Below, piece by piece: positions 35,227-46,919 of a DNA stretch of 64,000 nt. Source of the DNA: Anaeramoeba flamelloides (taxonomy: Eukaryota > Metamonada > Anaeramoebidae); assembly GCA_027625915.1 (NCBI GenBank), contig JANTQA010000072.1:1-64000 (forward strand), written 5' to 3'. The position numbers were made by a program, and so were the translations under genes. Positions within the stretch are counted from its first letter, which is position 1, and every line of letters begins with the position of its first letter. The notes beneath the pieces were generated by a model, which saw only the letters and a list, made by a program, of their open reading frames with translations, was not told the origin of the DNA and made no database searches.

Positions 35227-37941
35227 AGGAGTAGCAACGGTAAAGGAAAATTTTTCACTTTTTAGCAATTCTGAAAGGGATCCGAAAATACATTGCAAAC
35301 TTTTTTTAAACTCATTGATTTTTATTATAAAAAGTTCTTGATTCAAAAATTTTTTAAATTTTTTTTTCAAAGTCTCAAAGAAAATTCCCCAATAGAATGT
35401 TGGGTTTAATTGCTTAAAATAGTGTTTCAAATGATGAATAACTTATCTTTTATCCTTACCTCAACATTCTATTGTGCCATTTAATTTTAACATTTTTTAT
35501 TTTTTCATCATTATTGAGTTTTTTAAATCATCACAACAAAAACAAATTAGAAATATTTGATTATCAGTGACATTTAGAAAAAAAGGATTTTGGATAAAAT
35601 GAACAACAACATTACAATCGATAGAATCACAAAAGGAAACAAGGATGGGACTTAAGGGAGTAGCTACACCATAAGACATCAATAAAATTTTAAGAGGGAT
35701 GAGATAAGAGTATTTTATTTTAGTGGCGTGTGATCATAGATTCTCGAAAAATTCATTTTTTAAAATTATTTGTTATTTTAATTTCTAGTAATGTTCAACA
35801 ATAAAATAATTGAGAATATATTGATAACATGGTTTTGATTTTAAAATTTATTTATTTTTTAAAAATTAATTCCAAATATTTGGACACGGTTTAAACAGTC
35901 AAAAGAATAGCAATACCATACTTTACATTCAATTTAGAAATTATTTGATTTAACAAACTATTTGAATTTTTGTCAATAAATTTGTTTTTGTTTTCATTTC
36001 AATTTTTTCGAGTTCTAAAATAAATTTCATATGATCTTGGATTTTTTTTTTTTCAAGATGTTGGTTGATAGAATGTTATTGTTGATTTTCAAAAATTGAA
36101 TTATCCACATACAATTGGTCAATTGTATCTTATCATTTGATCGATCAACAATTATTGGTGAAATTTCAAACAATTAACCAATACATTTTTTGTTCAGCTC
36201 GTTTTATTATTTTTGGACACACCCTTTTTGATTTTTTTATAAAATATTGTAATTTTTTATTTGGATGAAAATGATTAGTTATAAAAGCATTAATAGTCTG
36301 TTTCTTAAATGTGATTTTATATTATATTTCTTAAAATATTATAAAATGAGCTTTTGTTTTCCTATTTTGGTTTTTATGTGATTTCCAATATTTTTGGAAT
36401 GGGGTTTAGTTTTTTTTTTTTGGGAGACGATAATTTTAGATTCTTAGAATAAAACTTATAGCTATTTTATGGTTCAAAATTAGATAGAATATAATCAATA
36501 TTCACTTCTTCAACTCCACCAAATCTAGCTATAAAAAACCTAACAAGTAATGTTTTGACTCAATTATCCTTTTTTGGAATCTTTCTAGCTATTTAAATCC
36601 CCACACATGTTTCCTTTTGTGATTCTCTCGATTGTAATATTATCATTCATTTTTTACAAATCCATTAATCCCATATGTCACTGATATTAAAATATTTCTA
36701 ATTACTTTTTGTTATTATTATTAAAAAAATTCAAAAATGATGTTAAAATAAAAAATGTTAAAATTAAATTCCACAATAGAATGTTGAGATAAGGACGAAA
36801 GATAAGTCATACAACATTTGAAACACTATTTTTTACAATTAAACTCAACATTCTATTGTGGCAATTTCTTTGAGACTTTTGGAAAAAAAATTTAAAAAAT
36901 CTAATGAATCAAGTACTTTTTATAAAAAACAATGAGTTTCAACAAAGTTTACAATGTTATTTTCTGATCCTTTTTCAAAATTGCAAAATTGTGAAAAATT
37001 TTCCTTTACCGTGGCTACTCCTTTAAATAGATAGAAGGATTCCAAAAAAAATAATAATTAAGCCAAAACATATCTTGTTAGGATTTTAAATAGCTATGAT
37101 TTGGTGGAGTTGAAGAAGTGAATTTGATTATATTTTATCAAATTTTAAACAACAAAAAAGATATAAGTTTTATTCCAAATATCTAAAATTATCTCCTCCC
37201 AAAAAAAGAAGCTAAACCCCATTCCAAAAATTTGGAAACATCTAAAATCAAAAATAGGAAAACAAAAACTCAATTTATTATATTTTTTAAAAGGTAATAT
37301 AAAATCACATTTAAGTAACAATAATATTAATGTTTTAATAAGTAATCATTTTCATCCAAATAAAAGAAAAAACAACGAATACAAAAAAATCAAAACGAGC
37401 TGAAATGAAAGAGTTTGAACAAAAAATGTATTGGTAGATTTGTTAAAATTACACCAACAATTGTTGATTGATCAAAAGATAAGATACCATTAGTCAACTG
37501 TATGTGATTTTTCAATTTAAGAAACTCAACACTAACATTCTATCAACTATTAAAAAATAATCCAGATCTAACAAAACAGATTTTGTAACTCGAAAAAAAT
37601 GAAATGAAAACAAAAACAAAAAAGACAAAAAATGAAATAGTTTATAAAATTAAATAATTTCCCGAATTGAATGTAAATCATGGTATTACTATTCTTTTAA
37701 CTGTTTAACATTTGCCCAATTTTTTGGAATTAAGTTAATTTTAATAATAAAAAAAAAAATCAAAACCATGTTATCAATATATTCTCATTTTTTTTTATTG
37801 TTTAACCTTACTAAAAAAAAAAAGATCCAATAATTTTTTTAAATAAATTTTTAGAGAATCTACGATCACACACCACTAAAATACAATATTCTTTTCTCAC
37901 CCATCTCAATTTTTTTCATGTCTTATTGTGTAGCTACTCCC
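35227..37941 (+). mobile_element. TTAA element, outer copy 2, interrupted by copy 3
   Basis: Begins AGGAGTAGCAACGGTAAAGG after TTAA (35223-35226) and ends GTGTAGCTACTCCC before TTAA (37942-37945). Part A is 35227-35651; parts B, C and D are 37027-37941. A complete reversed copy sits between them. Without the insert this copy is about 1.34 kb, in step with copy 1. Confidence 0.8.
35656..37022 (-). mobile_element. TTAA element, complete copy 3 (1367 bp), inserted in copy 2 in reverse
   Basis: Begins GGGAGTAGCTACACCATAAG after TTAA (35652-35655) and ends CCGTGGCTACTCCT before TTAA (37023-37026), so it has its own target duplication. It reads D, C, B, A in reverse of the host copy. Inverted matches with the flanking parts of copy 2 make the whole 35.0-37.9 kb region foldable into large hairpins. 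Confidence 0.82.
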
Positions 37942-38374
37942 TTAAAACTAATTAAAACAGATATAGAATCACTAAATTGATTTAACTTCAACAATATATG
38001 TTATTAAAACTAATAAAAATAATACATTGTGATAAAGAGGAAAATATTAATAAACATAAAATCTGAAACAATTTACGATAACACATGTTTACAATTAAAA
38101 ATTGAAATGTGAAAATAGAACATAATCTGATGAAAAAAATCCAGGAAAAGATTTTTTCTTGTGAATATTAGGAAAAATATTGTGTAATTACGAATATTCC
38201 AATCAAATCCATTTTACAAATAACCAAATTTATAAAGTCATACCTCACCCACTTATTAGAATGACGATTAATGGAATTACACTTTTTTAAAGCACTTTTC
38301 AATAAATCAAAAAACCCTAAGAATACAAATTATCATTTTCCAAACTCTATGAACCCTCTATCAAACCTCTCCAA

Positions 38375-38571
38375 GCAGTTCCACCTCAAAGAGACAAACT
38401 TTCAACAAAATTTATGGTGCAAAAAAATCTCAAACCAAGTCAAAAAATTCAGATTCTATTAAAATAATTTGTGTAAAAAAAAAAAAAAATTCCAAAAAAT
38501 GTGCATTTATTTAAGATTTTTTTACACCTTAAATTATGTTTATAGTCTGTGCCTTAAAAGCGGAACGGGCT
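38375..38571. mobile_element. Hairpin element P, decayed copy
   Basis: Left half CAGTTCCACCTCAAAGAGAC...; right half ...TTAAAAGCGGAACGGGCTG, its inverted partner. It is weaker than the copies at 39.86 and 61.70 kb. The short frame at 38271-38462 partly overlaps it and is not a gene. Confidence 0.5.
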
Positions 38572-38984
38572 GGAAAGTTTAGAAAAAAAAGTAAATCTGC
38601 TTATACTATCAAATAATTACTTGAGTATTCTATAGACACCTAGCTTTAATGAATTGTAGGTTGTTTTTTACTTGGTTCATACTAAATTTGGTTCTTTATA
38701 AAAAGGATTTGATTCAAAATATTTGTAATTTCACAACAATTTTCAAAATATTCACAATTAAAAATCTTGAAAGGTATTTTTTTCTTGTCTGCTATTTTTT
38801 TCACTGTTATACTTTATTTTAATTTAATTTTATATTTTGAATTAAATATTAATTCTAATAACCAATCGAATTTTTGACAAAATATTTTTGATTCCAAAAG
38901 GAACAAAAAATAAGAAAAAAAATATATATAAAAGAGATCAATTACTTAGGTTATATAATTAAACCGATTTGAAAATTCTTTAGA

Positions 38985-39221
38985 TTAAAAATGAAACAAG
39001 AAAAAAAGTGAATCATATTTTCTTATTGTGTGTCTTTTCAAAAACACAAAACTAAGTACAAATAAAAAAAGAAAAAATAAATAATCAAAAAAAATGGTGG
39101 GTTCAATACAATAAATATTTTTTAAACAACTATCTTTGAGTATGCGTTTTTGTTGGATGAATTTATTATTTGAAAATGTTGAAACAATTGAATTAAGTTT
39201 GGGATCACCTTTACAGTTCAT
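38985..39221 (-). other. Short frame of unknown status
   Basis: About 78 codons from an ATG; the first half (MNCKGDPKLNSIVSTFSNNK...) is mixed in composition, the second half is Phe/Leu-rich spacer-like. No family recognised. Possibly a relic or chance. Confidence 0.12.
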
Positions 39222-39858
39222 TAAATTATAAATTAAAAAGTAAATCTTAATTCATTAAGAAAAAAAAACTATTGTCAAAATACTTTGTTTAAAAAAGTAA
39301 AACCCATTTCACTCAAAGTGGCCTAGCCAAAAATGAAAAAGTCACAGTATTTTTAAGAATCAACCAAAAATAGATTGTTCAGAAATATGAGAAATAATAA
39401 ACTTGGTATTGAAATCGATAATCATAATAGAAAAGCCTGAAAAAACCATAAATTTCAAAAAAAAAAAATTTAAAAAATTTTTGGGCACTTTTCATTGGAA
39501 CTTCTCTAGAAAAATTCTCAAATTCTTTAGGAAATTAATATTGTTGATAATAAGATTTTTTACTTGTAAATCTATGAATTTTAAAAGAACATACAAATCC
39601 TAATTTTTTTAATGTTGATTTGGGGTTTCAAAGGAATTATTTTTTTTCAAAATTTAATTTGAGGTTTCAAAATAAAAAAGAAAAGAAAAAAAAAAAACAA
39701 AAAAAAATGTTTTAAAAAAATGAGAAAAAATAATTTTGATCTCAAAATTGAAAATTTATTTTAAGAAGAATAATGAATTCACCTTACGAAAATTGGTTCT
39801 ATTTCTTCAATAAAAATCGGTCTATTCAACTGAAAAAAGAGTTTATAATCATAATTAC

Positions 39859-40050
39859 AACAGTTCCACTTTTAAGAAACAAATTTTAAACGAAATTTAA
39901 GGTACAAAAAAATCTCAAATTAAGGCACTTAATTCAGATTCTAGTAAAATAAATTGTAAAAAAAAATTGCACATTTTGTGTTTTAATTTGAGATTTTTTT
40001 GTACCTTAAATTTCGTTTAAAGTTTGTACCTTAAAAGTGGAACTGACTCT
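39859..40050. mobile_element. Hairpin element P, copy 2
   Basis: Inverted arms: CAGTTCCACTTTTAAGAAAC and AACGAAATTTAAGGTACAAA on the left match TTTGTACCTTAAATTTCGTT and CTTAAAAGTGGAACTGACTC on the right. Arms are about 85 bp with a ~20-bp centre. Confidence 0.7.
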
Positions 40051-40530
40051 ATAAAATAAATAGCTTGTTTTTTTTTTTTGTTTCTTTTAGAAGACCTATA
40101 TATTGACTCATCATTTTAAGAAACTGATAATAAACCCTAAATTGACAATACCCATATGTAGATATGGTATTGGTTTATAAAAGGTCTATTATTGTTTTTG
40201 AAATAGAAATTCTAAAAATTCAGTTTCAAATTTGAAACTTTTTATAAAAAAATAGAGATAAATCTATATAGCAAAATTTTTATAATCAAAAAACAATAAT
40301 TTCAGAAAAAATTGAGAAAATTTAAAAAAAATTGAACAAATTGCTTTCCTAATTTACATTTTTCTTATAAAATCAAGGAGTTTACACTAAAAATTGATTT
40401 GTGAGTGGCTATATTATTGGGTAGAGAATTGGGTGTTGCCTTGGAACAAAAAAAAAAAAAAAAAACAGATGGGTTATATTTGGAAACAGTGATAATAATC
40501 TTAGTGAAAGCATTATTTTGATAAATGTAA
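40051..40530 (+). mobile_element. Family E element, copy 2, ends eroded
   Basis: Landmarks in order: AGAAGACCTATATATTGAC, ATATGGTATTGGTTTA, ATTGGGTGTTGCCTTG, then GCATTATTTTGATAAATG at the end. The left terminus has merged with the hairpin element next to it. Confidence 0.6.
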
Positions 40531-40912
40531 ATGAATTATCACAGATTTTATAGCAATCAATACAATGTTTTTAAATCCTAAACTATATCATAATGAAAAA
40601 AGCAAATGATAATATTTTATAAAAAGGGAAAAGTTCATAGATAATTGGTGGAGAAATCTTAAATGTATTATGGTTTGAGAAATACTTCATCTGGAAGAAC
40701 TAGATAAATTAAAATTGAGTCTTTTGTCAACTTATTTGAAGATGAGAAAGCTTGATTAAAATACAAAGAAGAATATCGAGATAAGAAGGGAAAGATAAGA
40801 AGAGAAGGATAAATCAGATAAGGGCAAAGAAAAGGAAAACAATTTAAAAAGGGACGAGAAAAAATAAAAAAAAAGGATCAAAAGAAAAATTAAAAGAAAA
40901 AGAAATTTTAAA
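40531..40912 (+). pseudogene. Decayed fragment of an alpha-kinase gene like the one at 48.1 kb
   Basis: Colinear with 49876-50255 of the intact gene: ATTATCACAGATTTTA, then CAATCAATACAATG, CTTCATCTGGAAGAACTAGA, AATACAAAGAAGAATATCGA and a Lys-rich stretch. It covers the C-lobe active-site loop, the zinc-binding tail and the start of the Lys-rich linker. Frame is lost: several stops (for example TAG for AAA right after ATTTTA) and indels. It abuts a family E element on its left side. A second gene of this family once stood here. Confidence 0.8.
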
Positions 40913-41947
40913 ATCTAGTTAAGGGGGGAAGTACATTTTTCAAATTTTGAGTGTCACCATTTATGTGAAACTGAATTATTCAAATCATTTCTTTAGCCAA
41001 ATACATTGATATTTTAATAAATATTAAAATGGAATATATCCTAGTAGAAGATATTTTCATACCAACAAAAAAACACAAATCAAAAAAATGAAAAAATTGA
41101 GCAAAAAAAAATAAATAAAATTCATTTATTACTTGAACCTATCTTTAACATTTAATACAATTACTTATTCTTAATTTGATTTTGTTTTTAATTCTTTATG
41201 AAAAACGAATTTTTGTTAAAATTTTTGATAAAGAAATTACTGTTTATTTCTAAAGAATTTCCAAAACGAATTTACAATTCCTATTTTCATTTAATTCATC
41301 TAATTCTAGTTTTAGTTCTGAAAATCAGAGATTTTTTTTATACTTCTTGAGAAAGAGGGTTTATTGGGCAAATTCGATTGATTTTATAATTATTTTATTT
41401 ACCATTAAAATGAAAACGAAAAAATATTTCTGAATCTGATTGAAAGTTTTTCTTGAATTTTTTCAAATAATTTTGATTTGAATCTTTTGTAACTTGTTTT
41501 TTGATTCCAAGAATTCAACTCCTTTATTTTAATTTTTGAAATAGTATTCTTTGTTTTGGCTTTTTTTGATAAAAATATTTTAAAAAAGAATTTTGAAAGC
41601 AAATTAGGAAAAGAAGGTTTTTTAATAATAATAATAAATAGTGATGGGGTGGGAAATTCAAGGATAAAAATAGTTTTTTTTTATACAAATTAAGAAGATA
41701 AAGAAAGTCAATCTTTGAAAATATGTTTTTATCGATTTTTTTTTTTAATCAATCTTGATTTCAAAAAATTTATTTGGAATGGTGATCTTTATTCTTTGGT
41801 CCTCAAACAAGAAACTATTTGTTTCAAATGCACACTTTTCGGGTCTATTTTTTTTTAGTTTACTGTTTGGTTAATTTCAATCATTCGTATAAACACATTT
41901 CTAGATCCAAAACAAAATTTAATAAAATCAAAAATTGAATCAAAAAA

Positions 41948-42142
41948 ATGTTCAAAAAATTGAAAAATTTAAGATTCAAATCTGAATTATTTTGGGTTCA
42001 TTTTCTTTTCACAAATAGAGCAACTAATGGTGTTGTTGTCGTTTCAAAGTTTCAATATCTGGTGGCACTCAAAAAATATTTTTTTAGTAATGTTAACACA
42101 ATTAAAAATTTTCAAAATGGTAAAATGTACTTACTTCCTTAA
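41948..42142 (+). other. Short frame of unknown status
   Basis: From an ATG, 64 codons including NRATNGVVVVSKFQYLVALKK. It is somewhat protein-like but too short to classify. It lies just outside the inverted-repeat arm at 42146 and could be a remnant of that element. Confidence 0.15.
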
Positions 42143-42145
42143 AGA

Positions 42146-42270
42146 AGAAATTACTGAAGTACTCTCCAAAATAAAGCCATCAGAGTGGTATTAAGAATCA
42201 ACCCATAGGTAGATTAGATTGTCTAAGTCTTTAGATCCAGAATAACCATTACACATTTTCCAAATTTTTA
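42146..42270. repeat. Inverted repeat F, left arm
   Basis: GAAGAAATTACTGAAGTACT..CCAAAATAAAGCCATCAGAGTGG...ATAACCATTACA matches the reverse complement of 44491-44615. The two arms enclose about 2.2 kb with other elements; they may be the ends of one old transposon or two separate solo copies. Confidence 0.55.
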
Positions 42271-42448
42271 AAGAAATTACAATTGTGCCGATCAAATTCT
42301 ACTTCTCAGATGATACGAAAAACCACAAACCCTATCATTATTAATAAGACTTTAATTTTTTGATATGTTTTTATTGTCAACAAGATAATATTTTTCTATC
42401 CAAAAGGAAATAGTTTGGGTTTTCATTATCAATTTATAATTAAGAGTA

Positions 42449-42880
42449 CAGTGATCCGACTAATGCGTTCGCAACGATTATTATCATTGTTTCAATATAT
42501 AATCCATGTTATTTTTTTCTTCTTGTTCCAAGGCAACATCCAATTCTTTATCTAATAATATACCTAAGTTCAAATCAATTTCGAAAGTAAAAGTCTGGTC
42601 ATTTTCAGCTAAATTTAATTTTGGAAAACAACTTGTTCCTTAAATTTTTTTTGAAAATTTTTGTTTTTTGATAATAAAAATTTGTTTTTTGATTTTAAAA
42701 ATTTTGATATATAAATTTATCTCTATTTTTGAGATAATTTTTCTAATTTGATCCCTTAATTTTAGAATTTCTTTTTTAAAAATAATAGAACGATAAGAAA
42801 CCAATACCATATTTAATTAGGATTTATTGTTGATTTCTTTGATCGGTTAATGTAGAGTTTATTTAATAACGTGTGTTGAG
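42449..42880 (-). mobile_element. Family E element, copy 3, right end lost
   Basis: Starts TACAGTGATCCGACTAATGC and carries TCTTGTTCCAAGGCAACATC and AAACCAATACCATATTTAAT, the reverse of the family E landmarks. The other TIR is not seen before the next element. Confidence 0.6.
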
Positions 42881-42889
42881 TTAAATAGA

Positions 42890-43840
42890 TATTTTTTCAT
42901 ACTTTTACTGTTTTTTTTTCAAAAAGGTGTTTTTAAGTGTTGTTTTCCAACGTTTTTGATTTATTTTTCAATTTTTATCTGTTGTTGAAATGAAAAGTTT
43001 TCAAAATTGTATTTATTTTTAATAAAGAAGTATATCTTGAATATAATACTGTAATTCTCAAAGTCATCAAAGAAAATTATTTTCATAGTTTCCAAAATAT
43101 TAATTCTTCTAATTGATTGAAAAATTGAAAGATCTTGAGATAATCAATGAAAATTGATCTTTTTAAGAGATTTAATTTGCTTTCTTTTTTAAAATTGTTG
43201 AAAAAAAATTGATTTTTCAATAATAAGGTCATTGAGCATTTTCTTAGATAATTTTAATCTGATAAAATATGGGCTAATTAACTTTTGATGCAATATGAAA
43301 TATTGTTCATTGAGGATTCTTATCTAATCCAATATAGCCAAAAAAAAAAAGGAACCAAATAAATAAATAAAGTCTTCCAATTACAAGACATGATTTGAAG
43401 ACTCTTGACAAAAGGAAACAAGGAAAATGATAAGAAATTTTTTTTTCATTTCTATTTCAAAAAAAACTTATAAAATTAATCCTATTTTGTTCATATAGAG
43501 ATATCGGACAAAAAGTTTTTGCAAAACTCTTTTTATCCTTTTATTGATTTTCTGTAATTTATTCAAATTGAAAGATTTGGAAGGTGTGGGTTTTGGTGTT
43601 GATTTTGTTTAAATTTGGTTGAATTAGATCTCTTACATGAGGAGATTTGTCTTGAAGGCTATAGAAAAACTTTTGGATAATATGATTTATTTTACATATT
43701 GTTTGATTTGATGGTATAGTTATACTGAACTGTATTTTTCATTAAACACTTAATAAAAACCAAAAACCACAGCTAAAGAAAAAAAAAAAAACCTTTAAAT
43801 AGAAAAAAACAACAACAGTTATTTCACAAAATCATAGACT
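42890..43840 (-). mobile_element. Family G element, partial inverted copy
   Basis: Its sequence is the reverse complement of two blocks of the element at 44930-46883: 42905-43430 pairs with 45885-46369, and 43550-43830 pairs with 45000-45260. Examples: TTAACTTTTGATGCAATATG here and CCTATTGAATCAAAAGTTAA there. Both termini are eroded. Confidence 0.65.
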
Positions 43841-43924
43841 TATAACTTTCAAAAACACAAAAAAAAGGTGAATATATTTTATTTAACGAATAATATTGGT
43901 ATTCTCGAACAAAAAAAAATACTA

Positions 43925-44404
43925 CAGTGATCAAAATAATGCGTGCACAAATGACTATAATCAGTGTTTCAAAATATTATCTGTGCTTTTTTTTCTTCTT
44001 GTCCCAAGGCAACATCCAATCAACTACCAAAGATTATACTGAAGTTCAAATCAATTTTGAAAGTAAAGGTCTGATTATTTTCAGTAAAATTTAAATTATT
44101 CATGCAAACAGTTGACAATATTCTATAATATTCTCAATTTTTTTGAAATTTTTTGTTTTTTTTGTGATTATTGAAATTTCTCTTCAAAAATTTACTCTAT
44201 TTTTTGAGATAAATTTTACAATTTGATCCTTGATTTTTCAGAATTTCTTTTTAAATAATAGAACTTTTAGAAACCAACACCATATTTAATTAGTGTTTAT
44301 TATCAGTTTCTTTTCTTAGTTAATGTATATTTCTATTAAAAAAAAACATGTTTTTTATTTTGAAACACGCATAAAATTTTCTGTACACTTTATTTTGACG
44401 ACGG
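43925..44404 (-). mobile_element. Family E element, copy 4, both ends present
   Basis: Left CAGTGATCAAAATAATGCGT; right TGTACACTTTATTTTGACGA then CG, each next to TA (43923-43924 and 44405-44406). Internal CCCAAGGCAACATCCAATC and CACCATATTTAATTAGTG are family landmarks in reverse. Confidence 0.75.
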
Positions 44405-44490
44405 TATTCATTTTGAAATCCAGTATTAAACTTTTTTTAACACATTATTTTAACAACAGTAGGAAATTCCCAAATTCCAAATGACTAAAA

Positions 44491-44615
44491 AACATTTGGA
44501 AAATTTGTAATGGTTATTCAGGATATAAAGAGATAAAGTGTATAATCCGCCCCTAAGTTGATTTTTAATACCACTGTGGTGGCTTTATTTTGGCGAGTTC
44601 TTGAGTAATTTCTTC
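44491..44615. repeat. Inverted repeat F, right arm
   Basis: Reverse-complement partner of 42146-42270: ...TTTGTAATGGTTATTCAGGAT ... AATACCACTGTGGTGGC ... GAGTAATTTCTTC. Confidence 0.55.
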
Positions 44616-45371
44616 TTTTACTTGATTTTAAATTCTCGTTTCATGAAATATTTATTATTACAAACAGTTTTTTACCCTTTTTGCCGGTTGATCTTTTTCA
44701 ACACATAAGGCAAATCTTTTGATCTCAATCGGTTTGTTCTTCAAAAAAGAATAATGTTAAATGAAAAAAGTTAATTCTACTCCAACGATTAACTTTGATC
44801 AGATTGGAGCAAACCATGACTTAAATTATTAGACCAATACCAAAACAAAATGAGAACTCTTTTGTGAAAAACAAGAAAAATATTTTTACAATAGAAAAGT
44901 TCTTAAAACAAAATATAAAGAACAGACTACAGTATGTTCAATAACCCATGTCGGCGTTTTAATATGTGTTTTTGAAAATTATTTGTGTTGTTTTTTGAAA
45001 TAAATGTGGTTTTTTTTTTTTTAAACATTTTTTTTTTCTTTAATTGTGGTTTTCCGTTTTTATTTTGTGTTCAACAAAAAAATACAGTTCAGTTTAACTA
45101 TACTTTCAAATCAACCAATATGTACAATAGATCATATGATCATAGTGTTTTTCTATAACTTTCAAGACCAATCTCCTGATAAAAGAGATCTAATTGAACC
45201 AAATTTAAACAAAACACCCAGAAATATTAAAACCCAAATCTTTCAGTTTGAATAAATACAAAAAAAAATCAATAAAAAGGATAAAACAAGTTCCTTAAAA
45301 ACTTTTTTGCTTGTGCCTCGGCATATTAACAAAATGAGATATCAATTTTCCAAAGTTTTTTAAAAAAGCTT

Positions 45372-45833
45372 CTGTAGTCAAAATAAAGCGTGCAAAAAAA
45401 TATAAAGCGTGTTTCAAAATAAAAAGCGTGTTTTTTTGTTATAGAAAACCTATACATTAACCAATCAAAGAAACCAATAATAAACACTAAAAAAATATGG
45501 TATTGGTTTCTTAAAGTTCTATTATTTAAAAAGAAATTCTAAAAATGAAGGGATCAAATTGCAGGATTTTCAAAAAAAAAAAAAAAAAAAAGAAAAAACC
45601 AAAAAATTTCAAAAACAAAATTGAGAATATTATGGAAAAATTTCAACAAATTCGCATTAATAATTTAAATTTTACTGAAAATAACCAGTACTTTACTTTC
45701 AAAATTGATTTGGGCTCAGGTATACTATTTGGTAGTTGATTGGATGTTGCCTTGGTACAAGAATAAAAAAAAGCACGGATAATATTTTGAAACACGGATT
45801 ATAGTCGTTGTGCACGCATTATTTTGATCACTG
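45372..45833 (+). mobile_element. Family E element, copy 5, inside family G
   Basis: Left CTGTAGTCAAAATAAAGCGT; right TGCACGCATTATTTTGATCA then CTG before TA. Same block order as copy 1. The frame at 45545-45739 lies inside and is not a gene. Confidence 0.75.
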
Positions 45834-46369
45834 TAGGAACCAAAAATTTCAATTCATTTTCTTTTTTCCTTTCGCCAATCGTCTTCAAATCATATCTTGT
45901 ATTTGGTTTAATTATTTACTTGTTTTTTTTTGCCTATATTGGAGGAGATAAGAATCCAAAATGAAAGAATATTTCCTATTGAATCAAAAGTTAATTAGAC
46001 GATATTTTATCTGATCTAAAATTCTACAAGAACATACCCAATGACCAAATTATTTATAAATCAATTCATTTTTAACAAGTTTAATAATGAGAGGAAATTA
46101 AATCTCTTATAAGATCAATTTTCAGAGATTATAACAAGATCTTTCAATTTTTCATTTAAAATAGAAGAAATAATATTTTAGAAAACTTTGAATAAAAATT
46201 TCAATTATGGCTTTGAGAATGACAGTAATATTGTCAAGATATACTTCCTTTTTAAAAATAAGCACACTTTTGAAAACTTTTAATTGTGGTTAACAATTAA
46301 AAAACGAAAACAACTGAAAAAAGTTGGAAAACAACAGTTAAAAACACGTTTTTCAAAAAACCACAGTTA

Positions 46370-46828
46370 CTGTTGAGAGAAAAATGTTGGACACAGAAAA
46401 ATGGTTGGACACCATTTTTAATTGGGAACATTAGTAAAATTGAAAATCAAATCCTATTGATAACTAGGTGAATTTTATATAAATGCAGGTTTAAATGTGT
46501 TACAAGTTCATTAATCTGTGGTGTGTGTAGAATACTCATTTGAAAGGTTGATAACTAAAGTAGATCATGCAATTTTGACAAAAATCCAAGTTTTAGTAAA
46601 GTTTATTATTAATTTTGAAAATTGGTAATTTTTACACTTGCTTTTGATTAGAAGAGATAAGCTTTTGAAAAAGTAAAATTACATTTATCGTTATTCTAAT
46701 AAGTAGATTATTGTTATTTTCTTTAGTTATTTCACAAACGAAAGAAATTAAAAATCATTTTCAGTAATGTTCCCAATTAAAATTGCTTTCCAACTATTTT
46801 TCTGTGTCCAACATTTTTCTCTCAACAG
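46370..46828. mobile_element. Family H TIR element (459 bp), inside family G
   Basis: Terminal inverted repeats of about 70 bp: left begins CTGTTGAGAGAAAAATGTTG, right ends CAACATTTTTCTCTCAACAG. Both are flanked by TTA (46367-46369 and 46829-46831), a 3-bp target duplication as used by PIF/Harbinger elements. No coding content. The long, similar arms suggest a younger insertion than its host. Confidence 0.8.
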
Positions 46829-46919
46829 TTAAATTTTAAAAAACGACAATTATTTAAGTTGACACGGGTTATTTAACATACTGTACCTTCCATTGTTGTT
46901 TCAAATTCAAAAGCCTTTT

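Larger units (their letters stand above)
44930..46883 (+). mobile_element. Family G TIR element with two nested insertions
   Basis: Left end CAGTATGTTCAATAACCCAT; right end, reverse-complemented, CAGTATGTTAAATAACCCGT; both flanked by TA (44928-44929 and 46884-46885). Total 1954 bp, of which about 0.46 kb is a family E element (45372-45833) and 0.46 kb a family H element (46370-46828), leaving a ~1.03-kb original. The small frame at 45046-45255 is part of the repeat and is not recognised. Ends starting CAGT beside TA point to the Tc1/mariner group. Confidence 0.72.

Noticed and set aside
35215-35430. Minus-strand frames at 35215-35430 and 35497-35682 as small genes
   Set aside because: Both fall inside part A of the TTAA element, and equivalent frames are not kept in the sister copies.
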